Part shown: piece by piece, positions 8,801 through 15,326 of the stretch
How the letters are laid out: every line of letters begins with the position of its first letter
How positions within the stretch are numbered: position 1 is the stretch's first letter
NCBI GenBank assembly: GCA_023142215.1
Contig: JAGLJW010000040.1
Coordinates: 1 to 20,625 of the forward strand
Length of the DNA stretch: 20,625 nt
Direction: 5' to 3'
Origin: Candidatus Parcubacteria bacterium
GTDB lineage: Bacteria > Patescibacteriota > Patescibacteriia > Patescibacteriales > UBA12075
The notes under the pieces: generated by a model
What the model saw: only the letters and a program-made list of their open reading frames with translations
Databases searched by the model: none
What the model was told of the DNA's origin: nothing
Translations under genes and position numbers: made by a program

Positions 8801-11724
8801 CCGCTCTGAACCATTGCGTTAAAATTAACATTCTCTCCAAAAATAAAGCTTTCTCCTTCTTGCGGCCAAATATCCAAGCTTATCTCAACAATCTCAATAT
8901 CAATTGTATCACTTGCTGTAGCACCAACACTGTCAGTTGCTGTTATCGTAATAGTATGCGTTCCTAATGCCCATGCGGAAACATCAATCATTGGCCATTG
9001 TTCTGTTGAAAATGGAAGCACTAGTTTGTCTGATTCCCATTGAAAAGTATAAGGCGCTGTTCCTCCTTGTGCGTCAACTCCAAACATCGCGCCCATTGAA
9101 TCTTTGGCAAATTCGGTTTGCCACATTTGAATACTGGCTGTTAAAATTCCTGCTGGCAAAATTTCAATAATTATGCTGTCATTGGCTATGCTGGAATTAG
9201 CGTCAGTTACTTGAACTAAAATAGTATGATTGCCAATGTTCATCGTAGATGGATCTAAATTTTGACATAGCTGATCATCGCCAAAAACTGTTCCTTCGTC
9301 TTTCCATTCATAAACATACGGTTCTGTGCCGCCTAACGCGATTGCTTGCATGTTAAAATTAAAGCCATCCTGCGCAACTTTAAAACCATCATTTGGATCA
9401 ACTATTGCCAAACTTAAACAGCTTTGCATTTCGTCTGGCTTATTGTTAGTTGTTCCGCAGCTATTATTATCTGTGCATGTTGTAGTTTGAATTCCGCTGG
9501 TGCAAGCTAACCAAGGAGCGCAAGTCCAATCCTCAATACAGCCACAAGCCAAATCACTTCCATTACAATCTTCATCTACCCCGTTGCCACATATGTCGAT
9601 AACTCCTGGATTAATATTCCGACCATCATCAGAAAAAGGGAAACCTACCTCGCCAAAATCATCAACCCCATTCATCATATCATCATCAAAACTACCAATC
9701 CCGGGAAGCATATCTGATCCCATAATTCTATCATCGCAATCATTACCATTATTAGTGCAACCATTAACTATATCGCAATTTGGACAAACGCCATAACCGT
9801 CACCGTCATTATCAACGCAACTTACTGCGCACTCCGTAGGACAATTTACTGATGTTTCCCCAACATCGCAGACATTATTTCCGCAGGTGCCTGGCGCTCC
9901 GACGCAACTTGACGGATCATAATTCTTGCAATCCCAGCGACAGCTTAATGTTCCTCCTCCAACGTATCCTATTGAGTTGCAAGTTTCACCGTTTAAATCC
10001 ATGTTGGCAAGCGCGCCGTCAGCTATATCGCAAACCTCGCTGGCGGTAACATCAGTTATGCTGTTGCCTGTAATATTACCACAACAGAAACTTTTGCCTG
10101 TCATATCACAACCAGTATCGCCAGTGTTTATGCAAACGCAATCAGTAGCACAAGTTGAACATTCACCACCAGCTACGTCACATATCCCATCCGGACAAGT
10201 CGCTGAACAAACTAAATCACTGCCATTACAATCATTATCAACACCATCACCACAAGAAGTTTCAGGATTTTCATAACTTACAACACTTGAGTAATCATTT
10301 TGCCAACCTACTATACCACCACAAACTTTAAATGAACCAGCACATACTCCTTGTTGATTAATATTTAATGGAGCTGATAAATCTTCATCAATACTTCCAT
10401 CACAATCATTATCTTTTCCATCACAAATTTCTAATACTGAAATTATTCCACCAACACAAGCTCCCCATGCTCCAGCTGTACATAGTTGCGTTCCTTGTTG
10501 ACATTCTCCTATATTACTTCCACATGACTGATTTACTCCATTTATACACGGGCATCCTTCATCTATTGTGCCATCACAATTATCATCCATTCCATTGCAA
10601 ACTTCAATTGTAGTGGGATAGATTGAATTTAAATTGTCATCACAATCACAAGTATTAGCTATTGAATTAGCATCTGTTGTATTTGTTCCAGAACAAATTG
10701 CTGTTAAATCTGAACCATAAGTATAAGTTTTACCACAATCACAATAGTTATCATTATCGCTATCGCAATTTTCATCAATTACTCCATCACAATTATTATC
10801 TAATCCATCACACACCTCCATTATTGGTATAATCTGACCAATACATGAACTCCATGTTCCTCCTGAACAAGTTGATGTTCCTATTTTACATTCTCCAATA
10901 TTTAATCCACATATTTGTGTATCACCATTTACACAAGTACATCCTTCATCTATTGTTCCATCACAATTATTATCAATTCCATCACAAACTTCACTTGCAT
11001 CAAAATAAATAGTATTCACTGTATCATTACAATCATTGCCAAACTGTCCATCTGAAACATACGTACTTAAACAAGCTAACACTGGATAATTATAAAATTT
11101 CATCGTACTATCACAATAACCATCATTATCATCATCACAACCTTCATCCACTGTTCCATTACAATTATTATCTTTATTATCACATGTTTCTATTCCTCCT
11201 GGATACGAAAACTTATCATTATCATCACAATCATCACCGGCTGAACAATGTGTTGCATTATATATTCCATAACCATCACTATCATTATCTATACAATTTT
11301 GTACACAACTAGCTGATGTACTATTCCAATAATATCCTATATTACAATTATAACATTTACCAACACCACAACATTCCTTAGTAGAATCTATTGTCGCATT
11401 TAATAGTAAACTTCTACAACCTGGACCGGTAATACAATTTATAGAACAAGCTGATGCTGGTATTTGACAAATGCCATCTTGACAAATATCCCCACCTGAA
11501 CAAGTTGTAGAGTCACACCAATCATTATAAGCATCACTATCACATTCTCCACATTTTTGAACAGTATTTCCATCACACTGATCGACATCAGCCAAACGAC
11601 ATTCATGATAACAACAATCAATTGATGCTTGAATTTGATTTTTTGTGTTAAAAACTATAACACTTATTAATACAATGGATATTAATCCAAGTGTTAAAAA
11701 TAATGTTTTTTTAAAATTTTTCAT
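5818..11724 (-). CDS. Giant secreted multidomain protein with gingipain-like (C25) peptidase domain
   Basis: The 1968-aa product has a signal peptide or anchor (hydrophobic 7-25). Residues 37-770 are Cys-rich, with seven PF11617-like motifs (CDGxDNNCDGxIDE type) near 179, 245, 303, 374, 432, 489 and 711, and Asp-rich DxDxDGYG segments. A small thrombospondin-1-like module (WTCAPWLAC) lies at 732-770. Five PKD/Ig-like repeats span about 771-1220. Residues 1236-1570 start with FLISHKNWQDVLSL and include a beta-sandwich (about 1330-1400) and a CWB2-like stretch (about 1460-1525, INSIVAVDYNN and APIIFV). Residues 1580-1866 resemble family C25: AIGRITG, His1759 in IAHGSESG, Cys1786 in AGSCSTGG, and a terminal FGDPTLNL. 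A PKD domain (WDFDGDG) ends the protein. No sorting signal or C-terminal helix is visible. Peptidase activity is inferred from the His/Cys pair. Confidence 0.86.
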   Translation of the reverse strand: MKNFKKTLFLTLGLISIVLISVIVFNTKNQIQASIDCCYHECRLADVDQCDGNTVQKCGECDSDAYNDWCDSTTCSGGDICQDGICQIPASACSINCITGPGCRSLLLNATIDSTKECCGVGKCYNCNIGYYWNSTSASCVQNCIDNDSDGYGIYNATHCSAGDDCDDNDKFSYPGGIETCDNKDNNCNGTVDEGCDDDNDGYCDSTMKFYNYPVLACLSTYVSDGQFGNDCNDTVNTIYFDASEVCDGIDNNCDGTIDEGCTCVNGDTQICGLNIGECKIGTSTCSGGTWSSCIGQIIPIMEVCDGLDNNCDGVIDENCDSDNDNYCDCGKTYTYGSDLTAICSGTNTTDANSIANTCDCDDNLNSIYPTTIEVCNGMDDNCDGTIDEGCPCINGVNQSCGSNIGECQQGTQLCTAGAWGACVGGIISVLEICDGKDNDCDGSIDEDLSAPLNINQQGVCAGSFKVCGGIVGWQNDYSSVVSYENPETSCGDGVDNDCNGSDLVCSATCPDGICDVAGGECSTCATDCVCINTGDTGCDMTGKSFCCGNITGNSITDVTASEVCDIADGALANMDLNGETCNSIGYVGGGTLSCRWDCKNYDPSSCVGAPGTCGNNVCDVGETSVNCPTECAVSCVDNDGDGYGVCPNCDIVNGCTNNGNDCDDRIMGSDMLPGIGSFDDDMMNGVDDFGEVGFPFSDDGRNINPGVIDICGNGVDEDCNGSDLACGCIEDWTCAPWLACTSGIQTTTCTDNNSCGTTNNKPDEMQSCLSLAIVDPNDGFKVAQDGFNFNMQAIALGGTEPYVYEWKDEGTVFGDDQLCQNLDPSTMNIGNHTILVQVTDANSSIANDSIIIEILPAGILTASIQMWQTEFAKDSMGAMFGVDAQGGTAPYTFQWESDKLVLPFSTEQWPMIDVSAWALGTHTITITATDSVGATASDTIDIEIVEISLDIWPQEGESFIFGENVNFNAMVQSGTMPYVFQWMSDKDGDITPATEPKDWFQKNDLSEGLHTITLTVTDSSVTPITVSKQVHITINSVPILTAVIDSPINNSTHIQGDDISFQASVDGGIWSYTYIWNSSIDGELRNGQVITDKDFIINNLSVGNHTITFTVKDGSGQTATEMMNLTIASSNPIIANIALPNTGDNFYEGDSVICFTSNVSGGVNPYAYQWNSNIDNNNISDKDEFCTTNLSQGNHTITLIITDQNGNTQSDAINIIVNPEPNFTNTKDMSKYSAKEAFLISHKNWQDVLSLTPIAVWQGNKYPMLVYHEESSNSLDLNNVKLDTGSTVRVLPYTDININQIGGQKYIWSNKKCDGGINGILIIDKYFTPTNINVGGSTVLNVKIKNCSNTETKNFTNIKLEDYAYKEGMAVANAFQFFGTTLAPREEKIVTFNFSFNNPVSTFDTDSAIHFLQLYNPSNLTTIGTTLSGVNNLLVAAPQTGAGLAGKVSNINSSDYSSYWSNINSIVAVDYNNYHASHNAAVFASYKNAPIIFVNSANLVSYQSLIKGKIVYTVGDLDVTTQNYIDNNAGTKINYSLEELQRWYVQKTNTDKVILINIDDLNNSYQDFDAYGAYDTDKSSNIYNLFQRISLSSSLLAAAKNELIIPATFADIPTGSSPFLGTEIEKLFPFPLNDKILTIIGTRDMIYSGFFEQFRGRSERSDNHISAIGRITGVTSADSFSYVNRSIFFQELFNNKYPGVMHKELAFTSNTEASGESEILRNSINEQEYIDYWSFLYHRNNLNASHFEQRQFVRFIAHGSESGPAHIWRGNLPYLDLSLGIAGSCSTGGFNGSGSFGNTWLRKGGISYYGAVVPIRGDEALPAYYHSFDILRDNPNISLGAMFNQLVLSSFISFGDPTLNLIYRGGTNELPSSMCHGNKVGDFGGVQTIYINSGESVWLIGNSGDEDGTVVNNEWDFDGDGIYDLSSLSDSEQVTHTYSTAGSYKAKFRATDDKGAISTTFIWVIVN
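8065..9414 (-). repeat. Five PKD/Ig-like repeats within the giant gene
   Basis: About 90-residue units recur at roughly residues 771-857, 858-946, 947-1036, 1037-1130 and 1131-1220. Each has a GG-x-x-PYxYxW or similar strand in the middle (YVYEW, YTFQW, YVFQW, YTYIW, YAYQW), then a LxxGxHTIT or MNIGNHTIL turn, then a TVTD or ITDxxG strand. These are the hallmarks of PKD/SprB-like beta-sandwich repeats. Such repeats usually act as stalks or adhesive segments, so here they probably hold the protease-like end away from the cell surface. The first three units fall in the G+C-rich part of the gene and the last two in the AT-rich part. Confidence 0.8.
8640..10200. other. G+C-rich segment inside the giant gene
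   Basis: Hand counts in 60-base lines give about 42-50% G+C across this stretch (for example 50% at 9841-9900, 48% at 9061-9120 and 47% at 10141-10200). Lines on either side are near 28-30% (8101-8160, 10321-10380, 11041-11100). The reading frame stays open throughout. The segment covers the distal Cys-rich region and the first three PKD-like repeats. It may be a domain block acquired by recombination, or a composition effect of the Cys/Gly/Ala/Trp-rich protein. Confidence 0.6.
10378..11190 (-). repeat. Cys/Asp-rich metal-binding motif repeats within the giant gene
   Basis: Five close copies of an 18-residue unit with the pattern E-[VIT]-C-[DN]-x2-D-[ND]-[ND]-C-[DN]-G-x-[IV]-D-E lie at residues 179-196, 245-262, 303-320, 374-391 and 432-449, and two looser copies follow at 489-506 and 711-727. 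The DNA copies are also similar, for example the stretches starting near 10380, 10555, 10770, 10940 and 11145. Two larger modules of about 72 residues (245-316 and 374-445) repeat the same order: motif, C-x-C-x-NG, CGxNIGEC, GTxxC, GxWxxC, then the next motif. This is the order seen in many secreted proteins of myxobacteria and related groups (Pfam PF11617). Confidence 0.85.
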
Positions 11725-11739
11725 GACAAACTTTTGTTA

Positions 11740-11772
11740 AAATTACTTAATTTTCTCAATACTAAGTAACTT
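11740..11772 (-). terminator. Hairpin between eno and the giant gene (weak terminator or leader structure)
   Basis: On the minus strand AAGTTACTTA can pair with TAAGTAATTT over 10 bp (one G-U), leaving a 13-base loop. It begins 27 bases after the eno stop and ends 15 bases before the ATG of the giant gene. Only four T residues follow, two or three of which are in the stem, and the stem is AT-rich. It is therefore a poor intrinsic terminator. It could instead lie in the leader of the giant gene and affect access to its start codon. Confidence 0.35.
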
Positions 11773-11799
11773 AAATGTTTTAATGTTTTAATATTTAAA

Positions 11800-13071
11800 T
11801 TAACTTAAAATCATATCTTCAATTTCCATCAACCGATTATATTTTGCTAATCGCTCACTTCGTGATAATGATCCTGATTTAATATATTCTGCCCCTATTG
11901 CTACAGCTAAATCAGCAATAAAATCATCGCATGTTTCACCAGAGCGATGCGATACCATTAATTTATAATTATGCTTTTGAGCAAGTTTAATACAATCAAT
12001 TGTTTCCGTAAGAGATCCAACCTGATTCACTTTAATTAAAATAGAATTAGCAGCTCGCTCTTTAAGCCCTTTTCTTAAACGTTTAATGTTTGTCACAAAC
12101 AAATCATCACCAATGATTAACATATCTTTCCCAAGCTCTTTAGTCATTTCACGCCATCCCACCCAATCATCCTGCTCAAGACCATCTTCAATTGAAACAA
12201 TTGGATACCTTCTAAACCATTCATTATAAAGTCCAATCAAATTATCTTTTGTAAAATGGGCATTATCAAGTTGAAAAATATAATCTTTCGTTTTTGGATT
12301 ATAAAATTCGCTAGAACCAACATCTGTTCCAAGTCCAATATCTTCTCCTGGCTTATACCCAGCACGAATAATTGCTGCTAAAATAAATTCTATAGCTTGA
12401 ATTGTAGATTTAATATTTGGTGCATAACCTCCTTCGTTTCCAACATCAGTATCAAGTCCAGCTTCTTTCAATACATGACCGAGCTCATGAAATATTTCCG
12501 AACCCATTCTTACTTTTTCCTTAAATTTCTTTTGTCTAATTGGTAAAATCATGAATTCCTGAAAATCTAAATTTGTATCAGCATGTTTCCCTCCGTTAAA
12601 AATATTGAAAGAAGGTGTTGGTAATTTATAATTTTTTTGTCCACCAGTTGGTTGAAATTCAAAAATTTCAGAAATATATTCATAAAGTTCTTGTTTCTTT
12701 GCAATTGATCCAGCCCTGGCTGATGCTAAAGAAACTGATAAAATTGCATTTGCACCAAGTTTTTTCTTATTCTCAGTTCCGTCTAATTTAATCATCTTAT
12801 CATCAATTAACTCTTGGTTGATGATACTCACACCTTTCAATTTTGGAAATATTTTGTCATTAACATTTTTAACTGCTTTCAAAACACCTTGCCCATTATA
12901 TCTACTTTTATCATCATCTCTAAGTTCACAAGCTTCATGAATTCCAGTTGAAGCTCCACTTGGCACACTCGCTTTTGCTACGATGCCATTTGTTAATTCA
13001 ATTTTTGTTTCCACTGTTGGATTACCACGAGAATCTAAAATTTCTCTAGCATGAATATTTTTAATTTTCAT
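11800..13071 (-). CDS. eno: Enolase (phosphopyruvate hydratase)
   Basis: This 423-aa enzyme converts 2-phosphoglycerate to phosphoenolpyruvate in glycolysis. Catalytic and metal residues line up with the family: the SGASTG loop (38-43), His163 (GGKHAD), Glu172 (FQEFM), Glu213 (NEGGYAPN), metal ligands Asp250 (GTDVGSSE), Glu295 (SIEDG) and Asp322 (GDDLF), the general base Lys347 (LIKVNQ), the HRSGET loop with His375, and Lys398. Family-typical GDEGG reads GNEGG here, and the usual KTG-x-x-R-x-ER end reads KSGSLSRSER; neither change removes a catalytic residue. The length is close to the usual 420-435. It follows pgk by 36 bp without an evident promoter, which suggests a pgk-eno transcript. Confidence 0.97.
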   Translation of the reverse strand: MKIKNIHAREILDSRGNPTVETKIELTNGIVAKASVPSGASTGIHEACELRDDDKSRYNGQGVLKAVKNVNDKIFPKLKGVSIINQELIDDKMIKLDGTENKKKLGANAILSVSLASARAGSIAKKQELYEYISEIFEFQPTGGQKNYKLPTPSFNIFNGGKHADTNLDFQEFMILPIRQKKFKEKVRMGSEIFHELGHVLKEAGLDTDVGNEGGYAPNIKSTIQAIEFILAAIIRAGYKPGEDIGLGTDVGSSEFYNPKTKDYIFQLDNAHFTKDNLIGLYNEWFRRYPIVSIEDGLEQDDWVGWREMTKELGKDMLIIGDDLFVTNIKRLRKGLKERAANSILIKVNQVGSLTETIDCIKLAQKHNYKLMVSHRSGETCDDFIADLAVAIGAEYIKSGSLSRSERLAKYNRLMEIEDMILS

Positions 13072-13107
13072 AAATAATTTATATTATTATAATATCTCTA
13101 AATTTTA

Positions 13108-14277
13108 TTATCTTACGATTCCTTTTAATCCTGGCATTTTTTCTCCTCCTAGATAACTCAGCATGGCTCCTCCACCAGTTGAAACCCAATCAACATAATC
13201 TATCATTTTTGACATTTTTAATGATTCAACTGTCTCCCCTCCACCCACGACACCAAAAGCCCGTCCCCCAGAACGAGTTGCTAAAAGTTGAGCTATAGAC
13301 ATCGTACCAGCTCTAAAACTCTTTAACTCAAATTTTCCCATAGGCCCATTCCAAACTAATGTATTTGCTTTTCTAATAAAATTTGAATAAAGTTTTATAG
13401 TTTCTGGTCCTATATCAAAAATATAATCATTCTTTTTTACTTTATTAATACTTTTTACAACAATATTACCTCCATCTCTGTGCGTACTAACAACTACATC
13501 AATAGGAATAATAACATTCTTAATTTTTAATCTTTTCACAATTTCAATTCCTTCTTTTGTTGTTAAAGACTTTCCGACTTCCAATCCATGTGCTACAAAA
13601 AAATTATTAGCCATTGCCCCACCAATTAACATTTTATCAGCTTTTTTACTAAAATTTTCTATTAATGCTAATTTTGTTTTAAGTTTAACTCCACCAATTA
13701 TAACAACTAGAGGGTTTTTTGGCTTCAAAACTTTTGCTAAATTTTTAATTTCTTTTTCAAGCAATAAACCGGCATATGATGGCAAATAATTTTTAATAAC
13801 AGCCACTGAAGCATGCGCACGATGTGAAACAGCAAAAGCATCATTTACATAAATATCAGCAAATTTAGTCAATTTTTTAGCAAAAATTGAGCTATTTTCT
13901 TTCTCTCCTTCATTGAAACGAAGATTTTCAAACATCACAATATCACCATCTTCCATTCTACCAATCTCACTTCCATCTTTAAATTCATCAAAACCAATTA
14001 TTAATTTTATATCTTTATCAAGTATTTCACCAAGTCTTTTTATAACAGGCAATAAAGATAAATTATCATCTCGTACACCAGAAATAGGACGACCTAAATG
14101 AGACATTAAAATAATTTTACAATTGTGTCTTTGCAAAAATCTAATCGTCGGTAGATGTCTAACAATCTTATATTCATCTTTAACTTTTCCATTTCTAATT
14201 GGAACATTGAAATCAACACGAACTAAGATTTTTTTGCCTTTAAGCTTTTTAAAATTTTTTATAGATTTTATTTTCAT
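13108..14277 (-). CDS. pgk: Phosphoglycerate kinase
   Basis: This 389-aa monomeric enzyme transfers phosphate from 1,3-bisphosphoglycerate to ADP. The N-terminal substrate domain shows RVDFNVP (20-26), MSHLGRP (58-64), FENLRFNEGE (116-125) and the basic-patch segment SHRAHAS (151-157), where the usual AFGTAHRAHAS reads AFAVSHRAHAS. The C-terminal nucleotide domain shows IIGGVKLKTK (193-202, usually GGAKVxDK), NGPMGKFE, VVGGGETVE (343-351, usually GGGD[TS]) and STGGGAMLSYL (366-376). These are conservative variations on a complete active site. It is the first gene after a 281-bp spacer that carries a candidate promoter, so it is probably the start of the glycolytic transcript. Confidence 0.97.
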   Translation of the reverse strand: MKIKSIKNFKKLKGKKILVRVDFNVPIRNGKVKDEYKIVRHLPTIRFLQRHNCKIILMSHLGRPISGVRDDNLSLLPVIKRLGEILDKDIKLIIGFDEFKDGSEIGRMEDGDIVMFENLRFNEGEKENSSIFAKKLTKFADIYVNDAFAVSHRAHASVAVIKNYLPSYAGLLLEKEIKNLAKVLKPKNPLVVIIGGVKLKTKLALIENFSKKADKMLIGGAMANNFFVAHGLEVGKSLTTKEGIEIVKRLKIKNVIIPIDVVVSTHRDGGNIVVKSINKVKKNDYIFDIGPETIKLYSNFIRKANTLVWNGPMGKFELKSFRAGTMSIAQLLATRSGGRAFGVVGGGETVESLKMSKMIDYVDWVSTGGGAMLSYLGGEKMPGLKGIVR

Positions 14278-14356
14278 TCTATAAAACTAATAAATAACAA
14301 AAAATATAATTAATAATAATTTATTTTTTATAATTTATTTATTTCTCTTTTTATTT

Positions 14357-14385
14357 ATTATACAATATTTTTCAATAATCTCCAA
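14357..14385 (-). promoter_or_regulatory. Candidate sigma-70-type promoter for pgk-eno
   Basis: On the minus strand a perfect TATAAT (14357-14362) is preceded after 17 bases by TTGGAG (14380-14385), which matches three of six positions of the -35 consensus. Transcription would begin near 14350, giving a leader of about 70 bases before the pgk ATG. The spacer 14278-14558 is very AT-rich, so chance -10 boxes are expected. The correct spacing and the position ahead of a new operon favour it. Confidence 0.4.
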
Positions 14386-14507
14386 ATTTTTTTAACTAAT
14401 ATTAAAATTTTACAGTAATTAAATAATTCTATTAAAAACACTGTTATTAAATACTATTAAAATTAAAATTTCAGCTGTTGCAATATTCAGCAATAATCCA
14501 TTAATAA

Positions 14508-14536
14508 TAAAAAACAGTACTAAATTAATAATACTG
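14508..14536 (-). terminator. Intrinsic terminator after the ferredoxin gene
   Basis: On the minus strand CAGTATTA pairs with TAGTACTG (8 bp, one G-U, at 14515-14536) around a six-base TTAATT loop. It is followed at once by six T residues and more AT-rich sequence. It lies 23 bases past the ferredoxin stop codon, where the DUF389-rdgB-ferredoxin transcript should end. The stem is short and AT-rich, so efficiency may be modest. Confidence 0.6.
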
Positions 14537-14558
14537 CTTTTACTCTTTTCCCACACTA

Positions 14559-14732
14559 TTAATTAACCGTAATAGCTTGAACGGGACAACTTGTTGCTGC
14601 ATTGCTTGCAGAAGAATTATCTTGTAATAAAACTTCAGCTTTTCCTGAATCTCCCATTTTGAATCCTTTTGGAGAAATTGATACACATACTCCGCAACCA
14701 ATACATAAATCTTTGTTTATACTTACTGACAT
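14559..14732 (-). CDS. Small single-cluster [4Fe-4S] ferredoxin
   Basis: This 57-aa protein carries one cluster motif: Cys10, Cys13 and Cys16 in CIGCGVC, and Cys49 followed by Pro50 in TSCPVQAI. This is the spacing of short monocluster ferredoxins (Fer4 family, the type found in Thermotoga and many anaerobes). There is no second CxxCxxC. It should be a cytosolic low-potential electron carrier; its partner oxidoreductase is not in the window. The ATG at 14732 overlaps the end of rdgB by 10 bases, which indicates translational coupling. A candidate terminator follows. Confidence 0.9.
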   Translation of the reverse strand: MSVSINKDLCIGCGVCVSISPKGFKMGDSGKAEVLLQDNSSASNAATSCPVQAITVN

Positions 14733-15322
14733 ATTTTTTTATTAATTAAATATTCTCTTAAAAGTCTAAAGACTTTTCCTCTCTGACTTAAATTATTTCT
14801 TTCCTTCTCACTCATTTCAGCAAAAGTTTTTTTATACCCATTAGGAATAAAAATTGAATCATAAGGAAGTTTTGGTAAATGTTTTCCCCGTAACTCTTTT
14901 GTAATACTACCATGAATTGTTTCTTTGAAAACTTTTTCTTGACCATCTGGAAATACAATCACTATTACCGTTTCAAACCAAGCTCCTCGCTCATTTTTTG
15001 GTATGTTTTTCATTTTTTCTAAAGTATGTTTCAAAATTGTTTCATCGTCTGCTCCTTCTCCTGCCCAACGAGCAGAAAAAACTCCAGGATTACCATTTAA
15101 AACCTCAATACAAAGTCCTGAATCATCAGCAAAAGAAATCATTTTAGTTTTCACGCATACAAATCTTGCTTTTTTTAAAGCGTTACCTTCAAAAGTATCA
15201 GCATCTTCAATAACATCTTCTGTCACTCCAGCTTCAGCTGCACTAGCAACATTAAAACCATCAAGAAGTTGGTGCATCTCTTGAAGTTTACCGATATTCT
15301 GTGTTGCAAATATTATTTTCAT
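14723..15322 (-). CDS. rdgB: RdgB/HAM1-type dITP/XTP pyrophosphatase
   Basis: The 199-aa protein should hydrolyse non-canonical purine nucleoside triphosphates (dITP, XTP) to monophosphates, cleaning the nucleotide pool. Family motifs are in order: ATQNIGK (6-12) at the start, TFEGNALKKA (43-52), the metal-binding FADDSGL (64-70), PGVFSARWAG (79-88), FKETIHGSI (132-140), LPYDSIF (152-158) and TFAEMSEKERNNLSQRGK (166-183). The base-recognition SHR motif near the C-terminus reads SQR, so the usual His is Gln180. I chose the ATG at 15322 because it places MKIIFATQN at the N-terminus as in the family and leaves a 4-bp gap after the DUF389 gene. An upstream start at 15349 would add nine residues overlapping that gene. 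Confidence 0.93.
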   Translation of the reverse strand: MKIIFATQNIGKLQEMHQLLDGFNVASAAEAGVTEDVIEDADTFEGNALKKARFVCVKTKMISFADDSGLCIEVLNGNPGVFSARWAGEGADDETILKHTLEKMKNIPKNERGAWFETVIVIVFPDGQEKVFKETIHGSITKELRGKHLPKLPYDSIFIPNGYKKTFAEMSEKERNNLSQRGKVFRLLREYLINKKICQ

Positions 15323-15326
15323 AAAT

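Noticed and set aside
9500..10613. Several overlapping plus-strand open frames across the giant gene.
   Set aside because: Their Gln/His/Leu/Pro/Ser-rich translations are what the complement of Asp/Gly/Cys-rich repeat codons gives. They are shadows of the repeats.
10378..11190. Regular DNA repeats that could suggest a CRISPR array.
   Set aside because: The repeats are in frame inside an open coding sequence, differ in sequence and spacing, and encode a known protein motif.
14278..14558. Small genes or an RNA gene in the 281-bp spacer before pgk.
   Set aside because: Beyond the terminator and promoter candidates, I see only AT-rich sequence without a sizeable open frame or a tRNA-like fold.
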